Shown here: positions 44,762 to 53,917 of the stretch, piece after piece
Layout: each line of letters opens with the position of its first letter
Position numbering within the stretch: position 1 is the first letter of the stretch
NCBI RefSeq assembly: GCF_029846715.1
Contig: NZ_JARVWW010000005.1
Location: forward strand, 186,001 to 250,000
DNA length: 64,000 nucleotides
Origin: Bradyrhizobium nivariense
GTDB lineage: Bacteria; Pseudomonadota; Alphaproteobacteria; Rhizobiales; Xanthobacteraceae
Direction of reading: 5' to 3'
The notes under the pieces: generated by a model
The model's input: only the letters and a program-made list of their open reading frames with translations
The model's database searches: none
Told to the model about the DNA's origin: nothing
Position numbers and translations under genes: made by a program

Positions 44762-45151
44762 ATGCGCACTATAGCCGTCGTTGACGACAACCGCAGCATG
44801 CTGCAAGGCCTAACCCGCCTTTTATCGGCCCATGGCTTCTGTGTCCGGACATTTGCATCGGCGGAGTCGTTCTTGGAGGCCTATCCGGAGTGCGAAGCGG
44901 ATTGTTTGCTGCTGGATGTTCACCTTGGCGGAATCTCAGGCATAGACCTGCAACGGCAATTGATCTCGTCGGGTAGGGAATTGCCGGTCATTATGATGAC
45001 CGCCATCGATAATGAGGTCACCAGGCAGGAGGCGTTCGATGCCGGATGCGTGGCGTATCTGACGAAGCCATTTCTATCAAAACTGCTTCTCGATGCCCTC
45101 GGCAGGATTTTCCCGGAGGAAGCGCCCGAATTCCTTAAGGATTGCAGGTGA
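44762..45151 (+). CDS. Receiver-only response regulator, FixJ-like
   Basis: 129 residues: acidic pocket DDN, phospho-acceptor D52 (LLLDVHLGGISG), T80 and K102 (LTKPF). No output domain, so it must act by protein contact or as a phosphate sink. It lies about 125 bp upstream of a sensor kinase gene on the same strand, its likely partner. A second FixJ-like regulator with a DNA-binding domain is at 41.9 kb. Confidence 0.88.
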   Translation: MRTIAVVDDNRSMLQGLTRLLSAHGFCVRTFASAESFLEAYPECEADCLLLDVHLGGISGIDLQRQLISSGRELPVIMMTAIDNEVTRQEAFDAGCVAYLTKPFLSKLLLDALGRIFPEEAPEFLKDCR

Positions 45152-45275
45152 TCGTGGTGAAGATTGATGTTCACAATGACTTCCCTAGGGGCTGGCCAAA
45201 GTCGTAGGATCGAGGTTGGGGGCATATCGTGACATCCGCTGGTGGTGTCGCGCGAAGAATGGCCGCCTTATTCGC

Positions 45276-47108
45276 ATGATAATTCGCATAATTTTTAGTT
45301 GGATCGTCCTGCTCCTGGGGATGACGGTTGCGGCGTCTTCCCAGCCGAAGCGCGTGCTGGTTGTCCATTCCGTTGGTCGGGATTTTTCGCCTTGGGATGA
45401 TTATGCAAGAAAGATCCGCGAGGAGTTGAGGCTGCAGTCGGAGGATCCCATCGATATCTTCGAGGCCTCCCTGTCGGCGGCCCGCTTTCCCGACGGGAAC
45501 GAGGATGCCTTTGTCGACTATTTGAATGCAGTGTTTTCCGAGCGCAAACTCGACCTCATCATGACCATCGGCGGCCCCGCGGCGCGATTCTTTCAGCAGA
45601 ACCGTCAGCGGGTTTTTCCGGCGATCCCAACCTTGTACGCGGCTCTCGCCCAGCAGATGTCTTCGAACGCACCGGTGAGCGATGCTATGGTTCCGGTCTC
45701 TGTCGATGTATCAAGCACTCTCGACCAGATCCTGAAGTTGGTCCCGGAGACGACCAAGGTCTTCATCGTGATGGGAAATTCTCCCATCGAGAAGCTATGG
45801 TTGGAGGAGATGCGCAAGCTGTTCCAGCCGCTGACCAGTCGCCTCGAAATCACTTACTCCAACGGACTGTCTCTGGAAGAAATTCTCAAGCAGGTAGCTA
45901 ACCTGCCTCCCCGGAGTTTCATCGTCTACGGGCAGATGTTGGTGGACGCCGACGGCGTCGTGCACGAAGGCAAACGAGCCATAGACCGCATTCACGCGGT
46001 TGCCAACGCGCCTATCTTTTCGGAACAGGACGCCTTCTTCGGTCATGGGATCGTGGGCGGCCGGATGACGAACATATCCGACGTCGCTCGCCAATCCGCC
46101 GCAGTTGCCGTGCGCATTCTGAAGGGAGAGTCGCCGGGCAGTATCAAGACGCCGCCGATCCCAGCGGCGTGGCCCAGATACGACTGGAGAGAGCTGCAGC
46201 GCTGGAACATAAGCGAAAGCCAATTGCCTCCAGGCAGCGAAGTGTTTTTTCGAGTGCCCAGCCTTTGGGAGCAGTATCGCCCGCAAATGACGGCTATCTT
46301 GGCGGCCATCCTGCTGCAGGCGGGTATCATTGCATTGCTGCTCGTCGAGCGACGGCGACGCCTTGTCGCCCAGGCGGAGGCGACTAGTCGCCGGCAAGAG
46401 GTCGTCCGTCTGAACAGGATCACGACCGCAAGCGTTCTCTCGTCCTCCATTGCTCATGAGCTCTATCAGCCGCTTGGTGCGATCTTGAGCAACACCGAGG
46501 CCGCGCAGATGTTGCTCAGGGCTCATCCATTAGATGTAGCTCAGCTTGGAGAAATCCTTTCTGATATCGTCCGTGATGAACAACGTGCGAGCGACATCAT
46601 CAACGGATTGCGGAATTTGCTTAACAACAGAACGGAAGCTGATCTGCAGGCGCTCGACTTGAACGACGCCGTGCGCGACGTCGTCAGGATCGTGTCTCCT
46701 GAAGTCACAAGGCGGGGAGCGATCTTACGTACTATTCTTGCCACAGAGCCATTATGGGTGCGCTGCGATCCGATTCATCTGCAGCAGGTCATCATCAACC
46801 TCGTGATGAATGGCGTTGACGCGATGGAAGAGGTCGCCAACCCGCATGACCTGACGATACGAACCAATCTGGCAGGCACTGACAACATCGAGGCCCGAAT
46901 ATCCGATTCGGGCCCGGGTATCTCCGAGGATCAGCTAGCCAAAATCTTCGATGCATTTGTTACGACGAAACCGCAAGGGACCGGGCTGGGGCTCCCAATC
47001 GCGCGAACGATAATCGAAAGCTACGGTGGCGAACTCTGGGCTAAGAACCGCACCCGCGGAGCCGTGTTTTCCTTTAGGCTGCCGCTGGCCAAGGTGGGTG
47101 TGGGCTAA
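45276..47108 (+). CDS. Sensor histidine kinase with ABC substrate-binding-like sensor
   Basis: 610 residues from ATG 45276. A signal/anchor helix, then an ABC_sub_bind-type periplasmic domain (about 25-330, KRVLVVHSVGRDFSPWDDYARKI, MTIGGPAARFFQQNR, FIVYGQMLVDADG), a membrane helix (about 336-358), and a HisKA/HATPase core. Phospho-acceptor H394 is in SIAHELYQPL, where the related kinases usually have AHELNQPL. N-box IINLVMNGVDAM, G-boxes DSGPGIS and GTGLGLPIAR. It probably controls the receiver at 44.8 kb and, through it or directly, the FixJ-like protein at 41.9 kb. Confidence 0.88.
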   Translation: MIIRIIFSWIVLLLGMTVAASSQPKRVLVVHSVGRDFSPWDDYARKIREELRLQSEDPIDIFEASLSAARFPDGNEDAFVDYLNAVFSERKLDLIMTIGGPAARFFQQNRQRVFPAIPTLYAALAQQMSSNAPVSDAMVPVSVDVSSTLDQILKLVPETTKVFIVMGNSPIEKLWLEEMRKLFQPLTSRLEITYSNGLSLEEILKQVANLPPRSFIVYGQMLVDADGVVHEGKRAIDRIHAVANAPIFSEQDAFFGHGIVGGRMTNISDVARQSAAVAVRILKGESPGSIKTPPIPAAWPRYDWRELQRWNISESQLPPGSEVFFRVPSLWEQYRPQMTAILAAILLQAGIIALLLVERRRRLVAQAEATSRRQEVVRLNRITTASVLSSSIAHELYQPLGAILSNTEAAQMLLRAHPLDVAQLGEILSDIVRDEQRASDIINGLRNLLNNRTEADLQALDLNDAVRDVVRIVSPEVTRRGAILRTILATEPLWVRCDPIHLQQVIINLVMNGVDAMEEVANPHDLTIRTNLAGTDNIEARISDSGPGISEDQLAKIFDAFVTTKPQGTGLGLPIARTIIESYGGELWAKNRTRGAVFSFRLPLAKVGVG

Positions 47109-47249
47109 GGCAACGGACGTTCCGCTCCCGATGCCGTGCGTGAGGCTCTGAGCAACGTTGTTCAATTTCAAGCCCTCATTCGCAATGGCACAGCCCGACG
47201 TGTGGAACATCAGTCGAAGCACCTGTGTTCTCGCGGCCGGGCGAGGACG

Positions 47250-47707
47250 CTAGTCACACTCATACTGTTCGGAGAGAAACTGGTTAATCGCGTCGAACGC
47301 CTGCAACCGGTTCTTCTCCAGCAGAACCATGTGCGTGCCTTCGCCGATCTCTCGACCCATCGCCGATATCGCGCGTGTTTCAGCGAGAGGAAGAAATCCT
47401 GCGCCGAGTTGATGGGTACGTCCGGGTCCCATTCGGCGTGGACCAGGAGCACGGGCACGCGAATGTCGCTGGCGTCGTAAAGGGCCTTGCCAGCGGCCCG
47501 GTATTCGCGGATATCGAGGATCGGGCCGTTCACCGCACGCATGAGCGGAGGAGTTCCCGCGCTGGCTTTCGGGCCCGTCGCGAGCGAGATCTCCACCCAG
47601 AGTTCGAACCCGCCTTCCAGGTTGAGGCTTGATCGCGCTGCTTCCGGCGCTGCCGAAACCCAGCGCTCCCTGAAGTCCAGAACAGGGACCTTGCGATAGG
47701 CTGTCAT
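47250..47707 (-). pseudogene. Alpha/beta hydrolase remnant, truncated and frameshifted
   Basis: C-terminal half of an alpha/beta hydrolase. The first frame (47707 to about 47380) has ALYDASDIRVPVLLVHAEWDPDVPINSAQDFFLSL, with the catalytic-acid loop. The end of the fold continues in another frame (ISAMGREIGEGTHMVLLEKNRLQAFDAINQFLSEQYECD, stop at 47250) with the catalytic-His loop GTHMV. The N-terminal half with the nucleophile is missing, replaced at about 47.71 kb by an IS21-type end. So one frameshift and an IS-linked truncation have inactivated the gene. Confidence 0.78.
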
Positions 47708-47716
47708 TCGGCTTGC

Positions 47717-47905
47717 AATATTGACCCCCTAAGCCGGGGGGATCGGCGTCCAAAATTGACCCCCTACAGATAGGCCTGTTGCGCTGCCCGCTTTGTAACG
47801 AAGCAGGTGGTTGGGGATGCTGATCGTGGAGACGATTGCCCGGATCCGGCGCGAGCACTTCTCAAGGGCAAGACGATCAAGGAGATCGCCCGAGACCAAG
47901 CCCCA
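47717..47905 (+). mobile_element. IS21-family end with decayed istA start
   Basis: Two direct copies of ATTGACCCCCTA at 47720-47731 and 47755-47766 are like the multiple terminal repeats of IS21 ends. Right after lies the start of an IstA-like frame (47817 on, MLIVETIARIRREHF), then a frameshift, since the next residues LKGKTIKEIARDQ are in another frame. The rest of istA and istB is missing. The right end falls on MATE sequence at about 47.90 kb, so the element and part of both neighbours have been lost. Confidence 0.7.
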
Positions 47906-48450
47906 GTGTGCCACCGAGAATGATCTGCCAGATTGCGGAGTTGATGATCATCAGCGACGGCATTCATATTGCCGGTGCCGCGCAGGATGCCGGCCATGAT
48001 GCTCGGTAGCCAGGTCAGGATCGCTCCGCCGAAGTAAACCTGACTATAAGCGACCGCCTGCGCCAGCACATCGCCGCGGCCGCCCAGCAATTCCAGCAGT
48101 TGCCGGCCACCGCCAAAGAAGACGGCGATCAAAAGTGCGTGGGTCGCGAGCCTTGCGGCACGGTCGCCGTCGCCAGCGCCGAGCGCGCGGGCAATGGCCG
48201 ACGAGACACTGCCACCTATCGCCGCGCCGGACATGCTCATGGTCAGCATCACGCAGGGAAATACCAGCGCCATCGCCGCCAGTGCTTCAACCCCAAGTCG
48301 CCCCATATAGGTGGTTTCGGCGATCGCGACTAAGGCGCCGGCCGAAAACGCGAGCGCGTTCGGCCAGACGAGAGCAGCGTGCGCAGGATCAGTCCGTCGA
48401 GCAGCGTATTCGCGGCTGGGCGAGGGGGCGGCGACAACGGACCTGCCTCT
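47899..48450 (-). pseudogene. MATE-family efflux transporter remnant, with at least two frameshifts
   Basis: Reads from right to left. The start of a MATE protein is in one frame (ANTLLDGLILRTLL, about 48.4 kb), continues in a second (VWPNALAFSAGALVAIAETTYMGRLGVEALAAMALVFPCVMLTMSMSGAAIGGSVSSAIARALGAGDGDRAARL...AYSQVYFGGAILTWLPSIMAGILRGTGNM), then passes to a third (PSLMIINSAIWQIILGGTLGLGL). The gene is cut by the IS21-type remnant near 47.90 kb. The C-terminal half is missing. Confidence 0.78.
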
Positions 48451-48491
48451 TGGTTGTCCCGGAAGCGTCGCAAGCGACCGGGTTGGCCGCT

Positions 48492-48998
48492 TCAGTCCCC
48501 GGATAAAGGCCTGTGCGGACAGACCATCGTCAAATTGAGCAGCGTCGGCGCCTTGTCCTCGCCCTTCTTGTACTCCCACTCCAGCCGGATCTCATGCCGG
48601 CCGGCATAAGCATCGCTGGGCTGGTGCGTGATGATGTTCGTCTTCATCGGGATCGGGGGCTCCGAGTTGAAGCACTTCCGGACACAGGCATCGAGCAGAT
48701 CACATCGCGTCAGCGGGATCACACCCGGCTCATCTTTGGACAGGGGGACCGTGTTCGGCTGGGTGCTGAGGTCGACGCGGGCCCGGCCCTTCTCTTTATG
48801 CCAGTACTTGGCGCTTCCCTGCGGCCAGTTCGATGCCGGGTTCAAAATCAGGTGGTACTGGCCGTATTCCAACGTCGGCAGGTCGATGTCGTCGGATGCC
48901 TTGAGCTTCGCGACGCTCTTTTTCATATTCGCCAAAGGATAGTAATTGCTGTTCATCAAGTCTCGAAATGCCTTGCCGCTGTATGTCCTGCCACCCAT
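48492..48998 (-). CDS. Hypothetical protein
   Basis: 168 residues, soluble, rather basic, with no signal peptide: SGKAFRDLMNSNYYPLANMKKSVAKLKASDDIDLPTLEYGQYHLILNPASNWPQGSAKYWHKEKGRARVDLS, DLLDACVRKCFNSEPPIPMKTNIITHQPSDAYAGRHEIRLEWEYKKGEDKAPTLLNLTMVC. Three cysteines. AAGGACAAGG precedes the ATG. I do not recognise the family. It lies between the MATE remnant and the cyclase gene; 48999-49288 has no further gene that I can support. Confidence 0.6.
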   Translation of the reverse strand: MGGRTYSGKAFRDLMNSNYYPLANMKKSVAKLKASDDIDLPTLEYGQYHLILNPASNWPQGSAKYWHKEKGRARVDLSTQPNTVPLSKDEPGVIPLTRCDLLDACVRKCFNSEPPIPMKTNIITHQPSDAYAGRHEIRLEWEYKKGEDKAPTLLNLTMVCPHRPLSGD

Positions 48999-49288
48999 CG
49001 CCTTGTCCTTCGATATGATCTAAACCAATCGGGGAAACGTGCAGCCCAGCAAAGCCCGTGGGCCAGAGAGAAAGCCTCGACGCCCCCTAGAACGCGCGGC
49101 CCCATTTTCGCGCATGCAAAAGCTATCACTCGCAAATGTGCTTCGTCCAGAGAGCCACCGTTTGGTGATGCAGGTATGCTTCTGTGCAAGTTCGATTGCC
49201 ATGCATTTCCCGATAGGTAATCTTGCGTCAAGCTCATCGCGTGCGCCGGTCGGCCGAGAACGGCGCCGTGACCTCTGAAGGCCCAGGA

Positions 49289-52200
49289 ATGCATTGCGTC
49301 GCGTGTCAGTCGACGATCGATCCAGGCGATAGCTGGTGCCCCAAATGCGGGGCGGCCGCGCGACGCGCCGATCCTGAAAGCGAGCGCCGCTTCGTCACGA
49401 TTCTCCGCGCCGACGTGATCGATTCGACCGGGCTTGTTGCCGAGTTGGAGCCGGAGGAGGCCGTCTCGCGCCTGGAGCCGGCCTTGGCAGCCATGAGGGC
49501 CGCGGTACGTCAGTTCGGAGGCATCGTCAGCAAGGAGCTGGGCGATGGACTCGCAGCGGTGTTCGGCGCTCCGATCGCGGACGACAACCACGCGCCGCTG
49601 GCCTGCCACGCGGCGATCGAGCTGGTCCGGCGGGTCGGAAGCCTCGGCGATCCCGGGCTGCAGGTGCGGGTCGGCCTCCATTCGGGACACGTGGTCGCCT
49701 ACATGGTCGCCAGCGAGTTTTCCAAGGTCTACGAGATCGGCGGTGCCGCCCAGCATCTCGCCGCGCGGTTGGAGACGGCCGCCGAGGCGAATCAGATCTA
49801 CGTGTCGGAAGCCTGCCAAGAGCTTGCGGATGGCCACGTCCGGTTTGAATTTCTGGGGGGCAAAGCGCTGCGCGGCTTCAGCCAGCCGCTGCCGGTCTAT
49901 CGGATCGTTGGCGCCAGCGATCTGTCGAGCTGGCGCGTACGGCGGGCGCGCAGCATTTCGCGATTTGTTGACCGCACCACGGAGCGGGCCCTGCTGGGCC
50001 GCGCCGCTCAAGGTGTCGATGCCGGCCGGCAGACCGTCCTGCTGCTGGGCGACGCCGGTATCGGAAAGTCGCGTCTCGCGCATGAGTTTGCCCAGGAGCT
50101 CAAGGCGGATGGCTGGCGCCTGATCGACGCCGAGTGCAGTCCGAACCTCCAGGGCGCGCCGTTCAGTACGCTCAAGCGCCTGCTGCTCTCGATCCTGGAG
50201 GCCGCCGCGAAGGATTCGGACGGCCCGGCAGACCCGCGAACGGATCGGCCGCTGATCCAGCAATGCGCCCTCGATGCCGTGCTGGATTTGCCGATATCGG
50301 AGCCGCAGTGGAACGAGTTGGAGCCCCACGCGCGGGGGCGCGCGATTTGCGATGCGAGCTGCGCCATCGTCGAGAGTACGGCACGTCGTCGCCGCACCGT
50401 GCTTCTGGTCGAGGATCTGCATTGGATCGACCGGGCTAGCGATACGGTCATCGCTGCGATTGCTTCGCTGCAAGTGCCCGATCTTCTTGTGCTCCTCACC
50501 TCCAGACCTAGCGGCACGCCGGTATGGATCGCGCGCTGCCGCGCCGAGGTCGTTGCAATGCGGCCCCTCGACGACGATTCGGGGCTGGCCATGCTGGCTG
50601 ACATGCTCGGCCCCTCCGCGGCGAACGCCGATCTGAAAAGCCGCATCATTTCCCATACGGCCAATGTCCCCCTGTTCATCGAGGAGGTCTGTCGCGGACT
50701 GAGGGACAGCGGAACGCTTCGCGGCCAGTGGGGCGATCTCGCGCTGGTGCGTCCCATCGAAGAGCTCGGTATCCCCACCAGCATTCAGGGCGTGATCGCG
50801 GCGCGCCTCGACCGTGTGTCGCGGCAGCAGCGTTCCGTCTTGCAGATCGCGGCGGCGCTTGGGCCCCGATCAAACGTGGCCACGCTGCGGAAGATCGCGG
50901 ATCTGGCCGAGGATGTCCTCCAGGATTGCCTTGCGGCGCTCGATCGCGCCGAACTGCTGGTCAAGGTCGACAGTGAGTTGGATGACGCGCTTGAGTTTCG
51001 GCACGAGATGGTTCGCCAGGTGACGTATGACTCGATGGTCGAAAAGGTGCGCGAAGGCATTCATGCGCGCATCCTTGAGACACTCGATAGCGACGGAGCA
51101 CACGCCGATGAGCCGGATACGCTGTGCTATCACGCGGCACGGGCCAAGGATTGGCACAAGGCGTTCGGTCACGGCAGAAACGCGGGACGAAAATGTTTGA
51201 GCCGCTCGGCCTTTGCGGATGCAGCCAACTATTTCGAGATCGCAATGGGCTCGCTCGACAAAATGCCGATGGCGCCCTTGCGGGAGACCGACGCCATAGA
51301 TCTTCGCATGGAAGCACGCGCGGCGTTCATCGCGTCCGGTCAGGTTGCCGAGTGGCTGGACCTTGGAAAAGAGGCCGAACGGCGGGCTGACGCGATCGAT
51401 GACATCGGACGCAAGGTCGCTGCCATGACGGTCAGAGCCGGCGCACAGAACTTCTATGGCGCGCCGGTCGAGGCGGTCGCGGTCAGTGAAGAAGTCGTCC
51501 GCCTCGCGGAGGGCTGGCGCAATTTGGGGTGGCTCAACCTCGCAAGATATGGTCTCGGGCAAGCCTATTTCCTCGCCGGCCGCTACCGCGAAGCTGTGCA
51601 GATCTTGGCGCTGGCTCATGCCCAGCTGGCGGGGCCGGACGCCAGTGCCCCGATCGGGACGACTCCAAGATATCTGCTGCTGCTCTGCTGCATGATGAAG
51701 AGCTTCACCCACGCCGTCATGGGCGAATTGGATGTCGCGGAGCAGCTCCAGCAGGAGGCCGCCGCGATCGCGGCAGAGACCAATCGCCCCTACGACCGCG
51801 TCGCCGCCACCTATAGCGGCGGCTGGCTGAAGCTCGGCCGCAACGAGCCGGCGGCGGCCGCGGCCATTCTCGAAGAGGGCTTTGTGCTGGCGCAGAAGCA
51901 CGGCATCCGGCTGTTCGTGCCGGTGCTCGGCTGCCACCTCGGCATGGCCTATCTGGAGCAGGGCCTGTTCGACCGGGCGCGCGGCATGCTGACCGAGGCG
52001 CGTGAGGAGGCGAAGGCGGTCGGCTACACCTCGGCGGTGCTGCGCAGCTCGATCTACCTGGCGCTCGCCACCTACCGCCTCGGCGACGTCCAGGCGGCGC
52101 AGAACATGCTGCGCGAGGCGCGCAACACGGCGCGGCAGCAGGGGTTTTCCGGCCTGGAGGCCGAGGCCCTGTTCGGTGAAGCCGTGGTGACGCCGCCGTC

Positions 52201-52342
52201 GGACGCGAAGGCCAGGGCGGCCATCCTTGCGGCCCTGCGCGCGACCATCGCGATCGCCGCCGAGAGCGGCGCGCTGCCGCTGCAGCACAAGGCCGAGGCG
52301 ATGCTCAGCGAGATGCTGACCCGGGACGACGAGCTGACCTGA
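49289..52342 (+). CDS. Zinc ribbon-class III cyclase-like-AAA ATPase-TPR signalling protein
   Basis: 1017 residues from ATG 49289. Zinc ribbon C3-x2-C6...C17-x2-C20; class III nucleotidyl cyclase domain (about 33-210) with metal aspartates D42 and D86 (KELGDGLAAVFG). The position usually Asn (N-L-A-A-R) is His here (H156-LAAR160). An AAA_16 ATPase follows with Walker A G253-DAGIGKS260, then TPR-like helices (about 600-1000). Such cyclase-ATPase-TPR proteins occur in several copies in Bradyrhizobium. Catalytic competence is uncertain because of H156. There is no obvious partner gene. Confidence 0.83.
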   Translation: MHCVACQSTIDPGDSWCPKCGAAARRADPESERRFVTILRADVIDSTGLVAELEPEEAVSRLEPALAAMRAAVRQFGGIVSKELGDGLAAVFGAPIADDNHAPLACHAAIELVRRVGSLGDPGLQVRVGLHSGHVVAYMVASEFSKVYEIGGAAQHLAARLETAAEANQIYVSEACQELADGHVRFEFLGGKALRGFSQPLPVYRIVGASDLSSWRVRRARSISRFVDRTTERALLGRAAQGVDAGRQTVLLLGDAGIGKSRLAHEFAQELKADGWRLIDAECSPNLQGAPFSTLKRLLLSILEAAAKDSDGPADPRTDRPLIQQCALDAVLDLPISEPQWNELEPHARGRAICDASCAIVESTARRRRTVLLVEDLHWIDRASDTVIAAIASLQVPDLLVLLTSRPSGTPVWIARCRAEVVAMRPLDDDSGLAMLADMLGPSAANADLKSRIISHTANVPLFIEEVCRGLRDSGTLRGQWGDLALVRPIEELGIPTSIQGVIAARLDRVSRQQRSVLQIAAALGPRSNVATLRKIADLAEDVLQDCLAALDRAELLVKVDSELDDALEFRHEMVRQVTYDSMVEKVREGIHARILETLDSDGAHADEPDTLCYHAARAKDWHKAFGHGRNAGRKCLSRSAFADAANYFEIAMGSLDKMPMAPLRETDAIDLRMEARAAFIASGQVAEWLDLGKEAERRADAIDDIGRKVAAMTVRAGAQNFYGAPVEAVAVSEEVVRLAEGWRNLGWLNLARYGLGQAYFLAGRYREAVQILALAHAQLAGPDASAPIGTTPRYLLLLCCMMKSFTHAVMGELDVAEQLQQEAAAIAAETNRPYDRVAATYSGGWLKLGRNEPAAAAAILEEGFVLAQKHGIRLFVPVLGCHLGMAYLEQGLFDRARGMLTEAREEAKAVGYTSAVLRSSIYLALATYRLGDVQAAQNMLREARNTARQQGFSGLEAEALFGEAVVTPPSDAKARAAILAALRATIAIAAESGALPLQHKAEAMLSEMLTRDDELT

Positions 52343-52659
52343 CTTTGCTCCCGGCCGGGCCGCCACCGCGCCGAGATCTGCCCGACGCGTCAAATAAATC
52401 CAGCAGGCGGCGCAAGGGCTTAGCTACTGTGCATGGGGTTGTTTTCGCCCTTTTTTGAAGGGCCCCCCAAGGGCCCCTATTGTGCAACGCAGAGCACGGC
52501 ACGCTTGTGCGGCCCGCCTGATCAAAGCCCCTTGCGCGCGCAGCAAGGTCGGCTACCGTCGGCCCTGGCCACAGGGCCAGGTGACTTTCGATTTAAGCTT
52601 TTTAGCATCCTATTTTTCGGCGCCGCGACGGCGCGACGCCCACCGAACGAGGCGGGGTC
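52343..52659. other. 317-bp gene-free stretch with a small hairpin
   Basis: GCCCTT (52447-52452) and AAGGGC (52458-52463) form a short hairpin with T-rich loop, followed by GC-rich palindromic sequence. It may end transcription of the cyclase gene. A further part likely holds the promoter for opgC. No gene or tRNA seen. Confidence 0.4.
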
Positions 52660-53871
52660 ATGATCACACGAGACCAGTCAGCGCTGCTTGCTCCGGTCGA
52701 GCGCGATTTGCGGCTCGATCTCTTCCGCGGCATCGGTCTGTGGATGATCTTCCTCGACCACATCCCGCACGACGTCGTGGCCTGGCTGACCTTGCGCAAT
52801 TACGGCTTCAGCGACGCCGCCGAATTCTTCGTCTTCATCTCCGGCTATCTGGTCGGCTGGATCTACGGGCCGATCGTCGCCGGCGGCTGGTTTCTCGCCG
52901 CGCTGAAGCGGCTGTGGCGGCGCGCGGCCGAGATGTATGTCGCCCACATCATGCTGTTCCTGCTGTTCACGGCGCAAATCGCCCGCACCGCGCGCCGCTT
53001 CGACAATCCGATGTACGAGCACGAGTTCAACGTGTTCAACTTCCTGTCGCATCCGGACGAGCTGATCGGCCAGGCGATCCTCCTGAAATACAAGCCGGTC
53101 AATCTCGACGTGCTGCCGCTCTACATTACCCTGGTGTTCGCCTCGCCCTTCATCGTGTGGTGCCTGGTGCGCCGGCCGAACCTGACGCTCGCGGCGTCCG
53201 TGGTGCTCTATGTGCTGTCGCGCTGGTTCGACTGGAACGTCGCCTCCTATCCGGCCGGCACGACCTGGTACTTCAACCCGTTCTGCTGGCAGCTCATGTT
53301 CGTGTTCGCGGCCTGGTGCGGCATCGGCCAGATCGACAAGGTCGCGACATGGGTGTGGTCGAAAGCGGCGATGGGGCTGGCCGCGGCCTGGCTCGCCTTC
53401 GCGCTGCTGATCGTGATGACCTGGCACGTCCCTGCGCTCGAAGCCCTGATCCCGAAATGGATGATCAAGGCGATCTACCCGATCGACAAGACCGACCTCG
53501 ACATGCTGCGCTTCACGCATTTCCTGGCGCTGGCGATCTGGGTGACCCATTTCGTTTCGCGCAAATGGCGGGCGCTGCATGGGGCATGGCTGCGGCCCGT
53601 CATCCTCTGCGGCCAGCATTCGCTGCCGGTCTTCTGCCTGGGCGTGTTCCTGTCGTTCTCGGCGCACTGGATCCTGACGCAATACACCAAGGGCGTCTGG
53701 GAGCAGCTCGCCGTCTCCGCCGTCGGCATCGTCATCATGATCGCCGCCGCCTGGCTGCTCGACCGGGCCAAACGCGTGCCGGACCTGTTCGTGAGGGTGA
53801 CGGAGGTCGAGGAGGCCGATACCACCCTGGAAAGCGCGCCGGTCGCCGCTGTCGCGCCCGCGGGTCATTGA
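52660..53871 (+). CDS. opgC: OpgC-type membrane acyltransferase (glucan modification)
   Basis: 403 residues with about ten membrane helices. OpgC hallmarks: RDLRLDLFRGIGLWMIFLDHIPHDVVAW, SDAAEFFVFISGYLVGWIYG, and HSLPVFCLGVFLSF. OpgC adds succinyl groups to osmoregulated periplasmic glucans at the inner membrane. In rhizobia this fits cyclic beta-glucans, which the ndvA product at 7.5-9.3 kb exports. GGCGGGG lies before the ATG. Acyl donor and exact substrate are inferred. Confidence 0.85.
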   Translation: MITRDQSALLAPVERDLRLDLFRGIGLWMIFLDHIPHDVVAWLTLRNYGFSDAAEFFVFISGYLVGWIYGPIVAGGWFLAALKRLWRRAAEMYVAHIMLFLLFTAQIARTARRFDNPMYEHEFNVFNFLSHPDELIGQAILLKYKPVNLDVLPLYITLVFASPFIVWCLVRRPNLTLAASVVLYVLSRWFDWNVASYPAGTTWYFNPFCWQLMFVFAAWCGIGQIDKVATWVWSKAAMGLAAAWLAFALLIVMTWHVPALEALIPKWMIKAIYPIDKTDLDMLRFTHFLALAIWVTHFVSRKWRALHGAWLRPVILCGQHSLPVFCLGVFLSFSAHWILTQYTKGVWEQLAVSAVGIVIMIAAAWLLDRAKRVPDLFVRVTEVEEADTTLESAPVAAVAPAGH

Positions 53872-53917
53872 GCATCGCGGGCCTGCATTTTCGTGGAGAG
53901 GTCCAACGGAGAGGTTC

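Noticed and set aside
47600..47625. Possible tRNA T-loop (GAGTTCGAACCC)
   Set aside because: No acceptor or anticodon stem around it; it lies in the hydrolase remnant.
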